A stretch of 48,524 nt of DNA from DAONFI01 sp035403485 (lineage in GTDB: Bacteria > Planctomycetota > Phycisphaerae > SM23-33). Below the pieces are notes generated by a model. That model saw only the letters and a list, made by a program, of their open reading frames with translations, did not search any database and was not told where the DNA came from. Shown in pieces: positions 15,189 through 23,287 of the stretch. The position numbers were made by a program, and so were the translations under genes. The stretch spans positions 1 to 48,524 of the forward strand of contig CAZIAZ010000018.1 of NCBI GenBank assembly GCA_964536835.1, read 5' to 3'. How positions within the stretch are numbered: position 1 is the first letter of the stretch; the number at the start of each line of letters is the position of its first letter.

Positions 15189-16631
15189 TTAATTCTTCTT
15201 GAAAATGTTAATCTTGTCCAGCATGCCGCCGGTCTTTTCCTTGATATCCTTGACGGCAGGATTGCTGCCGATTGTGGAATTCACGAAATCCTTGAAGGCT
15301 GTATCGTCCGGTTTGGCGACGAGGCTGAATGGTTCTTTCACCAGCGACGGATTGCTGGATACATTTTTAGCCTCGATGGTAAAACTCGGAAAATTTGCCG
15401 CCATTTTGAACTTCGTAACCTTGCCCTCGACTATCAGCCACGTGGGATGTTTCGCCAGAAGCTCGCTGGCGGAAAGTCCGAAATATCCGCCCTGCGTCTT
15501 TGCATCCTCTTGCATCTGCTGCTTGGCGACTGCGGAATCCTGGCGGGCGTCTTCGCTGCGTTTGGACAAATATTCCTTGAGTTTGTTCAACTGGTCATTG
15601 AACTTCTTGACCTGGTCATAATATTTCTTGGTATCGCCCAAGCCGCTAATAGCGGGCGTTTGTGATTCCTGGGCAGCCTGTTGCGAGGCAAGCTCCTGCT
15701 GTTGCTGCTCGGTCAGATAGACTTCGCCGGACTTATCGCGTTTGGCGTCCATCGCCATGTCGTCGCATGCTATAATATCAACTACAAGCTGTTTTTTGAG
15801 CAGGTCTTTCACGCTTATCTTTGCCTGCAATTTGGCGGCTTGCACCTTGTTCTGCTCCGGCTTGGCTGGGTCTGTTACTTGCAAGCCTTCTATAACGAGA
15901 TTGCCCGTCGATAGCGACAGGTCTACGTTTTTGACGTTCACTTCCGCGCCGTTCACACTGCCTATGCCGGACTCCATGCCCTTCTTGACCGCCCAATCCA
16001 GTCCGCAGAACGAGAACCCGACGATAATAACCATCAGCACCACCGCCACGATTATCCGCTTGCGATTGAACAGCGGCGATTTCTTTTCCATCGCGACGGC
16101 AAGTTCCTGTTTCTGCTTGCCGAATGCAAGACGCATGATGAATTTCACGACTTTATTCTGCGAAAATTTGCTGAATTTCTCGTTATTCTGGCTGGCAGCC
16201 ACCACAGCCTTCTGCATTTTCGTTATGCTGCGCGACACGAACCAAGCGCCGCCAAGGCCGACGATAATGATAATCGGCAGCGCGCCCATGAGGCAGTACA
16301 CCTGCAAATCGAGCAGTGCGAGCACAGGCGTATCTGCAAAGCTCGACACAAGGCCGGCGAGGCCCATCTTGTGTATCATTGCGTAACCCAGCTCGAACGT
16401 AAGCGGGGCAATTATAATCGCAAGACACCTGCCAACCGCCGTCGCCAAGGCAGCCATTACCAGGTTGGAATTAAACAGCAGCAGCAACGCCAGAAATATC
16501 AGCATGGTAAGGTTCATGCCCGGCGTCATGCCGACCGCAAATCCAAAAAACACGCCCAGAAAAATGTCACGCCCGGCAACGCCGCCGCGCAGAATCCGTC
16601 CTAGCTTCTTGATGATTTTCCACATGAACAT
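15189..16631 (-). CDS. TIGR03546/TIGR03545-type fused membrane protein
   Basis: This 480-residue protein has two parts. Residues 1 to about 170 resemble the TIGR03546 family: a polytopic region with GVFFGFAVGMTPGMNLTMLI and several helices. After a basic linker and a further membrane anchor (about residues 193-213), the rest resembles the TIGR03545, AsmA-like family. It has a beta-rich extracytoplasmic domain (VNVKNVDLSLSTGNLVIEGL), a coiled coil rich in Gln and Lys (about 305-370) and a final beta part. In several bacteria these are two neighbouring genes; here they are one reading frame. The start is supported by AAGGAG six bases upstream. Function is unknown; AsmA-like modules elsewhere take part in envelope lipid homeostasis. 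The family assignment is from memory of motifs, not a search. Confidence 0.7.
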   Translation of the reverse strand: MFMWKIIKKLGRILRGGVAGRDIFLGVFFGFAVGMTPGMNLTMLIFLALLLLFNSNLVMAALATAVGRCLAIIIAPLTFELGYAMIHKMGLAGLVSSFADTPVLALLDLQVYCLMGALPIIIIVGLGGAWFVSRSITKMQKAVVAASQNNEKFSKFSQNKVVKFIMRLAFGKQKQELAVAMEKKSPLFNRKRIIVAVVLMVIIVGFSFCGLDWAVKKGMESGIGSVNGAEVNVKNVDLSLSTGNLVIEGLQVTDPAKPEQNKVQAAKLQAKISVKDLLKKQLVVDIIACDDMAMDAKRDKSGEVYLTEQQQQELASQQAAQESQTPAISGLGDTKKYYDQVKKFNDQLNKLKEYLSKRSEDARQDSAVAKQQMQEDAKTQGGYFGLSASELLAKHPTWLIVEGKVTKFKMAANFPSFTIEAKNVSSNPSLVKEPFSLVAKPDDTAFKDFVNSTIGSNPAVKDIKEKTGGMLDKINIFKKN

Positions 16632-16700
16632 GTTCGTCTCCTTAAAATGTTTTGACTATCTTTATAATATTATTACGTTTCAAAATGAATTTATCAAGCC

Positions 16701-17645
16701 TTACCGCCTGCCGACGAGAAAATCATGGTCATCCCGCCCGAAAATCACAGGTTTTGCGGATATTTTATTGATATCGAATTTTTCCGCCAGTTCGGAAATG
16801 TCCGTTTCCCGCCTGTTTTCCAGCGTACCCAGCCAATAACCAAGCAGCCCAAGCATTCTCTGCCGCGTAACACCAAGGCTGACGTAATGACACAATCGCG
16901 TATCGCCGTGGCGTTTGGCCAGTTTACGGCTGTCCGGGCCGAGAACCAGCGGCAAGTGCCAATACTCCATCCGCTCATCATATCCCAACAGCCGCCGCAG
17001 GTACATCTGCATTGCCGCCGACTCCAACAGGTCATCGCCGCGAACTATCGCATCCACGCCCGATTCCGCGTCATCCACCACGACGGCCAGTTGATACGCC
17101 GCCTGATGCGTTTTGCGGAAAATCACGAAATCACCGCTGGTCTGCGATAGATTGAAACTCTGCGGGCCGGCGAAATTGTCGTCAAACTCTATGACTGCAT
17201 CATCCACTTTCACCCGCCACGCCGCTCCGGCAGGGTCAATGTTTTTATTTCTGCAAGTTCCAGGATAAACGGCAGCCTGTTGGCCGAGGCGGTCTTCTGC
17301 CGCCGGAGCTGATGCGGAAGTTTCTACGTCGCGGCGGCTGCAATTACACGGATACGCCGACCCGCGGTCTGCGAGATTTTTTAATGCCGCTTCGTAAGCC
17401 TCGCTTCGCTGCGATTGAGTTATAACATCGCCACCCCAGTCGAGCCCCAGCCATTTTAATTCGGTTATCGCCGCGTCAGCCGCCCATGACTTTGTGCGAG
17501 GCGTGTCGAGGTCTTCCATGCGGAACAGAACCCGCCACGACCGCTGCTTCGCCAGCAGCCAGTTAGCCAGAAACGTCCGCGCGTTGCCCAGATGCAACGC
17601 CCCCGTCGGTGACGGCGCAAGGCGGGTTGTGAATTGTCGAGTCAT
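16701..17645 (-). CDS. gluQ: Glutamyl-Q tRNA(Asp) synthetase
   Basis: This paralogue of glutamyl-tRNA synthetase lacks the anticodon-binding domain and in known cases attaches glutamate to the queuosine base of tRNA-Asp. The 314-residue length matches the family. It has the class I signature APSPTGALHLGNA (HLGN 18-21), a zinc-binding set with CNC in YPCNC and a later YPGTC, and the KMSKS counterpart RKLAKRHGD (Lys241-Arg245). It lies 25 bases downstream of gatB on the same strand, so the two are probably co-transcribed. Because length and the cysteine pattern fit GluQ, a discriminating full-length GluRS is unlikely. Confidence 0.88.
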   Translation of the reverse strand: MTRQFTTRLAPSPTGALHLGNARTFLANWLLAKQRSWRVLFRMEDLDTPRTKSWAADAAITELKWLGLDWGGDVITQSQRSEAYEAALKNLADRGSAYPCNCSRRDVETSASAPAAEDRLGQQAAVYPGTCRNKNIDPAGAAWRVKVDDAVIEFDDNFAGPQSFNLSQTSGDFVIFRKTHQAAYQLAVVVDDAESGVDAIVRGDDLLESAAMQMYLRRLLGYDERMEYWHLPLVLGPDSRKLAKRHGDTRLCHYVSLGVTRQRMLGLLGYWLGTLENRRETDISELAEKFDINKISAKPVIFGRDDHDFLVGRR

Positions 17646-17670
17646 AAATTCCGCTATTTTTAACGAAAAT

Positions 17671-19161
17671 TCAGGAAAGTTTTTCCTTCAATAGCGACTG
17701 AACTTCTTTGGCGTTGGCTGCGCCGCGGGAAGCCTGCATAACCTGGCCGGTCAGGAAACCGAATGACTTTTCCTTCTTCTTTCCGCCACTGCGGATTTCC
17801 TCGACCGCCTGCGGATTGGCGGCAATGGCGGCGTCGACCCAGGCGTTGAGCTGGGCGACGTCTCGAACTATAAGAAGGCCGTCAGTCTCGGCAATCAAAC
17901 GGGGTGATTTGCAGGATGATTCGAGCATTTTGTCGAAAATCGTAGCTGCGGCAGTGGCATTTACGTCGCCATTTTCCAGCATTATCGCAAGCTCACCTAG
18001 CTGTTCGGCGGTTATGCCTATTTCCGCGATGGAACAGCCGCGTTCATTGGCAATAGCCGCACCGCGGCCCAGCAGCAGGTTGCAACAGCGTTTTGCATCC
18101 GCGCCGGATTTTACGGCAGCGTCGAAAAGCTCACCGGTCGACGATTCCTGCGTAAGTGCGTCCGCCTCCTGGAAAGTGATGCCGAGCTCATCGATATAAC
18201 GACTGCGACGTGCGAACGGCAGTTCGCCTATCTGCGACAACACGGCATTTCTCCATTCGTCGCCAACGATAACAGCCGGCAGGTCAGGGTCGGGGAAATA
18301 GCGATAATCGTGCGCCTCTTCCTTGTCACGCTGAAAAACCGTCTGTTCATTTTCAACGTCGTATCCACGATTCTGCTTGCCGAGTTTTTTAAGCGAAAAA
18401 CCGTCCGGGTCATTCTTCCACTCGTTGTACTGGCGGCGGATTTCATACTTGACCGCACCTTCCAGCGAGCGGAAACTGTTGAGATTTTTCACTTCCACAA
18501 TCGGCGTCTTGTAGACTTTACCCTTCCAGGTTATGTGAAGATTGATGTTCGGCTCAAAACGCATGTGGCCCATCTGCATGTTAGCTTCGCTCACGCCCAG
18601 CCATCGCACCAGCCGATGCATGCCGCGGGCGTAATACATGACTTCTTCAACCGTATTCATGTCCGGCTGCGATACTATCTCAAGCAGAGGCACGCCGGCA
18701 CGGTTCAAATCAACACCCGTAGCGCCAGGGATATCGTGCATATTTTTGCCGGCATCCTCCTCCAGGTGCGCTCGCAGGACGCGAAGCGGTTTTACGCCGC
18801 CGCCATCAAGCGGATATTCAACCACGCCATCCTTGCACAGAGGCAGGTCATACTGGCTGAGCTGGTAACCCTTGGGCAAATCGGGATAATAATAATTCTT
18901 CCTGTCCCACTTGGTATATGACGGAACGGTACAGCCAAGCGCAAGGCCGACTTTCATGGCGTATTCGACGGCTTGACGATTCATGACCGGCAGTGCGCCA
19001 GGCATGGACGTACATACGGGACAGACGTTCGTATTCGGCGCATCGCCGAAATTATTCCGGCAACGACAGAACATTTTGGTCTTTGTCGCCAGCTCAACGT
19101 GTATTTCCAAGCCTATAACAGGCAGGACGCTGATGTCGGGTTTTGCTGCTTCTTTGCTCAT
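17671..19161 (-). CDS. gatB: Aspartyl/glutamyl-tRNA amidotransferase subunit B
   Basis: GatB is the kinase/transamidase subunit of GatCAB. It converts Glu-tRNA(Gln), and often Asp-tRNA(Asn), to the amide form, using ammonia from GatA. The 496-residue protein is full length. It has the conserved VIGLEIHVELATKTKMFCRC start, zinc cysteines FCRC and CPVC, the catalytic region DRKNYYYPDLPKGYQLSQYD, and RAGVPLLEIVSQPDM. The C-terminal helical and tail domains with KSFGFLTGQVMQASRGAANA complete the family pattern. It precedes gluQ. gatA and gatC are not in the window, so the complex is split. Its presence implies the indirect route to Gln-tRNA or Asn-tRNA. Confidence 0.96.
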   Translation of the reverse strand: MSKEAAKPDISVLPVIGLEIHVELATKTKMFCRCRNNFGDAPNTNVCPVCTSMPGALPVMNRQAVEYAMKVGLALGCTVPSYTKWDRKNYYYPDLPKGYQLSQYDLPLCKDGVVEYPLDGGGVKPLRVLRAHLEEDAGKNMHDIPGATGVDLNRAGVPLLEIVSQPDMNTVEEVMYYARGMHRLVRWLGVSEANMQMGHMRFEPNINLHITWKGKVYKTPIVEVKNLNSFRSLEGAVKYEIRRQYNEWKNDPDGFSLKKLGKQNRGYDVENEQTVFQRDKEEAHDYRYFPDPDLPAVIVGDEWRNAVLSQIGELPFARRSRYIDELGITFQEADALTQESSTGELFDAAVKSGADAKRCCNLLLGRGAAIANERGCSIAEIGITAEQLGELAIMLENGDVNATAAATIFDKMLESSCKSPRLIAETDGLLIVRDVAQLNAWVDAAIAANPQAVEEIRSGGKKKEKSFGFLTGQVMQASRGAANAKEVQSLLKEKLS

Positions 19162-19192
19162 GGTAACTCAAAAGATTTCAAATAGGTAATTC

Positions 19193-19206
19193 CAATTTGC
19201 AAATTG
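19193..19206. other. 14-bp perfect palindrome upstream of gatB
   Basis: CAATTTG/CAAATTG is a perfect palindrome 32 bases upstream of the gatB start. A related, imperfect sequence lies at about 19240-19256. The gap between gatB and secDF (19162-19298) holds nothing else I can name. An operator role is only a guess. Confidence 0.25.
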
Positions 19207-19298
19207 AATGTCATCATGAAGTCAGACGAACGGCTTAACTTCAATTCGCAATTTGAAATCCGCAATCAACTGTCCGTTCAGGCCGGCCCGATTCGCAT

Positions 19299-22200
19299 TT
19301 ACTCCTGCGGCAGGACGGCTTGCGTATCATCATTTTGTTCGGATGTATCATCTTCATCCGTCCTGGCGATAATGGCATATTTAAAACCAAGCAACAGCGG
19401 GCTTGCGATGGCAATCGAAGAATACGTGCCTACGACTATGCCTATCAACAGGCCGTAGTTGAATGACCTCATTCCGTCGCCGCCGAATATGTACATCACC
19501 AGAACAACCAAAAACGTCGTAAACGAAGTCAGCAAAGTACGCGGAAGCGTCTGGTTGATGGAATCATTTATGCAGTCGGCGGTCACAGCCTTGAGTTTAC
19601 CGCGATTTTCGCGTATTCGGTCAAAAACCACGATGGTGTCATTGACCGAATAGCCGATAATCGTCAAAATCGCAGCAATCATGGTGAGGTCTATCTTGAA
19701 GACGCCTACACCCAGTGCATTGCCTACTCTTGTACCGGCCAGCCAGCCGGAAACCGCCACCATGCCGACTACTATAAGTACGTCGTGCACGAGACACAGC
19801 ACTGCGGCAAGGCCCCATTGTGCCGAACCGAACCGAACCCAGAGGTAAACTATTATCGTCAGCCAACTCAGAATGACGGCTACTATGGCGTAGCTGGCGG
19901 TATCTTTGGCTATCGAGGCGTCGAAGCTGGTGATTATGGTCGGGTCTTCGCGTTCCAGCGCGCTGGCCAAAACAGTACGTTCGCCGTCCAGGAACTGTTC
20001 GCGTAAAACAGGTTTTGACATTATTTCCGCATCAGCCGGCCGAACGATTACGGCAAAACTGTTAAAATCCTCGCCGTTGCCCTTGAGGCCTATGACGCGG
20101 GTAGGATTGCCAGCCTGTTTTTCAAAGTCGGGCTGGCTGCGGATATCGTTTATTCTGCCGGTAAGGTCAGCCACCGTGATAGCCGGTTTGACGTCGTCAA
20201 TCACGAACATGACCCCGCCTTCAAAATCCATAAGTTCGTCGCGTACGCTGGCAGAGGCCTGCTTTATCAGGGCAGGCGTCACAATCGTTGCGCCGCCATC
20301 AGCCGTCTTTACGCCGAGTTGCGGAATATTCGTATTTTTCACCATATTGTAGGTACACGGCACGCGACGTTCGACGGCTTCGCCGAAGGCTTCGTTGAGT
20401 ACCTTGCGAATAAGCGGCACATCGGCAGACGTGGTTGAAATCTGATACGTCCTCTGCGGCAGATTCTGCAATTCCACCTCCGACAGAATGCCGTTGCGGT
20501 CTTTGTCCAAAACTTCAAAGAAGGCTATATTTTTGTGCTTCTTCTTCCAGTCATCCAGTGTGACTTCACCTTTGTCATTGCCGTAATTCGCAATAAAATC
20601 GCCAATTCTGTTGTCGGCGAGCTTGGCTTCAACGCGGGTAGCCGTGCCGGAGAGTTTGCCGATTTCCAGCTTGAGTTTGTCGTCGGCGTCTGCGAGAAGA
20701 GTGCCGGCCTCATTGCCGAAACTCGCGCGGACTATTTCATCCTGCGGCAGACGGCCATTCAAAAGCGTATCGTCCTTCAGAATCAGCATCACCTGCGTAC
20801 CGCTGGAAAATTCTATGCCCCATATATTGCTGCCCTGCCACGCCAGCGGCACTATGCCGGTTATTATCAAGGCTGCTGATACGGTCCAGAAATAATAACG
20901 TTTGGATATCCAGTTTATCTTTGCAATCGGAACCAACGTCAGCATTTTTATGGGCTTGCGAAGTATACGCGTATCCATCAACAGCTGGAACACCCACCGC
21001 GTAACCACCAGAGCCGTGAACATGCTGAACATGACGCCCAGGCCCAATGTAATCGCAAAGCCGCGAACCTCGCCCATGCCCAGCTCGCCAAACACGAAGT
21101 AAAGGAACGCACAAATAAGGAGCGTGGTTATGTTCGAGTCGAAAATCGCCGAAAACGCCCGTTCATAGGCATTTTTGAGGGCCTGCCGAATGGCCAGGCC
21201 GCGGTTCTGTTCTTCCCGCAAACGCTCGTAAATAAGCACGTTCGCGTCAACCGCCATGCCGATGGTCAGAATGACACCTGCAATGCCTGGCAGCGTCATA
21301 GCCGCCTGAAGCAGGCTCATCGCTCCGAGCACCAGGATAATGTTCATCATCAGCGCCACGTCAGCCACCAAGCCGGCGAGCAGGTAATATATGAACATGA
21401 ACACCGCCACCGCCATCGTGCCGTAAATCGCCGAGCGTATGCCCTTTTCGATATTGACCTTGCCCAGAGCGGCGGAAAATGACGATTCGCTGATTGGCTC
21501 AGGCTTGACCTTGCCGGGCAGAGAGCCGGCTTTGAGGATGCGGACGAGTTCCTGAACTTCCTGCAACGAGAAATTGCCCGTTATCTGGCCGCTCGACGTA
21601 ATGGTCGACTGTATGCGCGGCGCCGAATAGACTTCGTCATCCAGCAAAATAGCCATCGGCATGCCTTCCCTGCCTGTGCCAGGGTCGGACTTGTGCGCCG
21701 ACGTCAGAATTCCGAACAGTTTGGCGCCCCTTGCATCGAAGGTGAAATTGACGGCTGGCTTGCCGAAATTATCGCTGCTTGCGCGGGAGGAATCCAACTG
21801 CCACGTCTTGTTGCCCTTGCGATTCTGAAGCATGGTCTCGCCGGGTTTGTTGCTCAGCAGCATATATTTGGTGCCGCCAGCATCGGCAACAACGACGGAA
21901 TCGTATTTTTCACCCTCATCGCGAAGCGGCATCCAGACGTAATCGCCGTTGGCAATGACGACGTCAGGGCCTTTATCCATCAGCGTACGGGTATATTCGT
22001 CAACCTGTTTCTGCGTCAGAACAGACTGGCTGTTATAGCCGGGTTTGAAAGGCACAATCCTGAATTCAAGCACGCCGGACTTGCGTATCATGCGTTTGAG
22101 GTCGTTGGGGTCTTCCAGCGGAGACTTGATTTCCGACCATTCCTTATACAGGGCAATCAGCGCAGCCAGCCGACCAGCCTGAGCCGGATGATCTTCCTGC

Positions 22201-22961
22201 ATCATCTCCGCCCTGTCATTGAAGCTGTCCATTGCCGTACTGCGTTTCTCATCCACATTCTGCGCCATAGCCTTGTCATACCCACGGAAAAGGCTGAAAA
22301 GGTCGCGAGAGGATATATTGCCCTTGCGCACGGCATCGAGCTTCGCGGTATAATCACTCAGTGCTTCATCCTGAGCCTTCATGGCGTCAAGCAGTTTGGC
22401 TTGCAATTCTTTTCTTCGCGACGCGCCGGAATTCCTTGCATCGGCAGCCTGAGCCTTTACGTCAGCCAGCGTATTTTCTGTCTGATTGAGTTTCTCTATG
22501 GATGCGATGAGTGCTTTTACCGCTACGGCGCGGGCTTTATCGCCCTCTACGAGGGTATTGATTTTCACATCACGCTGGCCGACAGGCGTGTTCATTATAG
22601 TACGAATGTCGGCACGTTCGATATTCGTCGCAAGCAGCGTCTCGACGTTCTTGTTGAATTCGGTACGATACTTTTTGCTCTTGTCGGACGTTTCGGGCAT
22701 ACGTACTTCAAAACGGCTGCTGCCCAAAGGCCGCCACTCTATGCTGCTAAGGCCAGTCGGGTCGACTCGTTCCTTGAGAATGCCGATGATATCTTCCACC
22801 ATCTTGCTGTCGTTGGCGGGGTTTTCCACCTCGAATATCATGCTGTAGCCGCCGGCAATGTCGGGCCCTCGCTTAAGGCCATAAACAAGTATGGCACAAA
22901 CGCTTACTGCCAGCAGAACAAACACAAAACCGAACTTGGCCCAAAGATTCTTGCCTTCCAT
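19299..22961 (-). CDS. secDF: Fused protein-export membrane protein SecDF
   Basis: SecDF uses the ion gradient to complete Sec-dependent protein translocation on the outer face of the membrane. This 1220-residue protein is much longer than the usual 750-850 for fused SecDF. It holds SecD (first helix about residues 8-28, GIRSAIYGTMAVAVFMFIYY, and GMAVDANVLIYERLREE) and SecF (RYYFWTVSAALIITGIVPLAW, YSVNDTIVVFDRIREN). SecD carries a coiled-coil-rich insertion at about residues 100-300. Between the SecF first helix and the rest of its P4-like domain is a pair of EF-hand-like loops, NDKGEVTLDDW near 795 and DKDRNGILSEVE at 819-830. ATG 22961 is preferred since AAAGGA lies 6 bases upstream. No yajC is adjacent. 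Confidence 0.95.
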   Translation of the reverse strand: MEGKNLWAKFGFVFVLLAVSVCAILVYGLKRGPDIAGGYSMIFEVENPANDSKMVEDIIGILKERVDPTGLSSIEWRPLGSSRFEVRMPETSDKSKKYRTEFNKNVETLLATNIERADIRTIMNTPVGQRDVKINTLVEGDKARAVAVKALIASIEKLNQTENTLADVKAQAADARNSGASRRKELQAKLLDAMKAQDEALSDYTAKLDAVRKGNISSRDLFSLFRGYDKAMAQNVDEKRSTAMDSFNDRAEMMQEDHPAQAGRLAALIALYKEWSEIKSPLEDPNDLKRMIRKSGVLEFRIVPFKPGYNSQSVLTQKQVDEYTRTLMDKGPDVVIANGDYVWMPLRDEGEKYDSVVVADAGGTKYMLLSNKPGETMLQNRKGNKTWQLDSSRASSDNFGKPAVNFTFDARGAKLFGILTSAHKSDPGTGREGMPMAILLDDEVYSAPRIQSTITSSGQITGNFSLQEVQELVRILKAGSLPGKVKPEPISESSFSAALGKVNIEKGIRSAIYGTMAVAVFMFIYYLLAGLVADVALMMNIILVLGAMSLLQAAMTLPGIAGVILTIGMAVDANVLIYERLREEQNRGLAIRQALKNAYERAFSAIFDSNITTLLICAFLYFVFGELGMGEVRGFAITLGLGVMFSMFTALVVTRWVFQLLMDTRILRKPIKMLTLVPIAKINWISKRYYFWTVSAALIITGIVPLAWQGSNIWGIEFSSGTQVMLILKDDTLLNGRLPQDEIVRASFGNEAGTLLADADDKLKLEIGKLSGTATRVEAKLADNRIGDFIANYGNDKGEVTLDDWKKKHKNIAFFEVLDKDRNGILSEVELQNLPQRTYQISTTSADVPLIRKVLNEAFGEAVERRVPCTYNMVKNTNIPQLGVKTADGGATIVTPALIKQASASVRDELMDFEGGVMFVIDDVKPAITVADLTGRINDIRSQPDFEKQAGNPTRVIGLKGNGEDFNSFAVIVRPADAEIMSKPVLREQFLDGERTVLASALEREDPTIITSFDASIAKDTASYAIVAVILSWLTIIVYLWVRFGSAQWGLAAVLCLVHDVLIVVGMVAVSGWLAGTRVGNALGVGVFKIDLTMIAAILTIIGYSVNDTIVVFDRIRENRGKLKAVTADCINDSINQTLPRTLLTSFTTFLVVLVMYIFGGDGMRSFNYGLLIGIVVGTYSSIAIASPLLLGFKYAIIARTDEDDTSEQNDDTQAVLPQE

Positions 22962-23287
22962 AAAGTATCCTTTAAAAAAATAGACACAAACCAGCCTGCA
23001 TCGGCGCATAATCAGCCAGCAGACCGAAGCGGAGATTTTCTATCATATCTTCCTTTCAGTCAAGTTTTTTTAGAATTTCCTGCCTTATGCCGCCATTTTA
23101 TTTGTCAATTTCAGATAAAGTCCGGCCCGAACGCCATAAATGCCCAAAATTGCTTGACAAACAGCTTGTTACAAGTAAAAATCCCCTCATAACTTTCGTT
23201 TTCAGGCTTTTCCCAGCCTGTGGAAAGGACGCTTACTGCTCTTTCACATGCCTCAAGATTTACTACTTTGGGCCAAGGATTATTTTA
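22962..23287. other. Divergent control region between secDF and the outer-membrane barrel
   Basis: This 326-bp region separates two divergent genes. It contains one candidate promoter for the plus-strand gene (23154-23181) and no convincing protein. The only other thing visible is a phase-shifted set of short inverted repeats without T-runs. Confidence 0.4.
23154..23181 (+). promoter_or_regulatory. Possible promoter of the barrel gene
   Basis: TTGACA (23154-23159) matches the -35 consensus exactly; after 16 bases comes TAAAAA (23176-23181), a weak -10. It would give a leader of about 100 bases before the ATG at 23288. Confidence 0.35.

Noticed and set aside
21693..23192. Plus-strand open frame of about 500 codons over secDF
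   Set aside because: It is antisense to conserved SecD sequence; the translation has no domain pattern.
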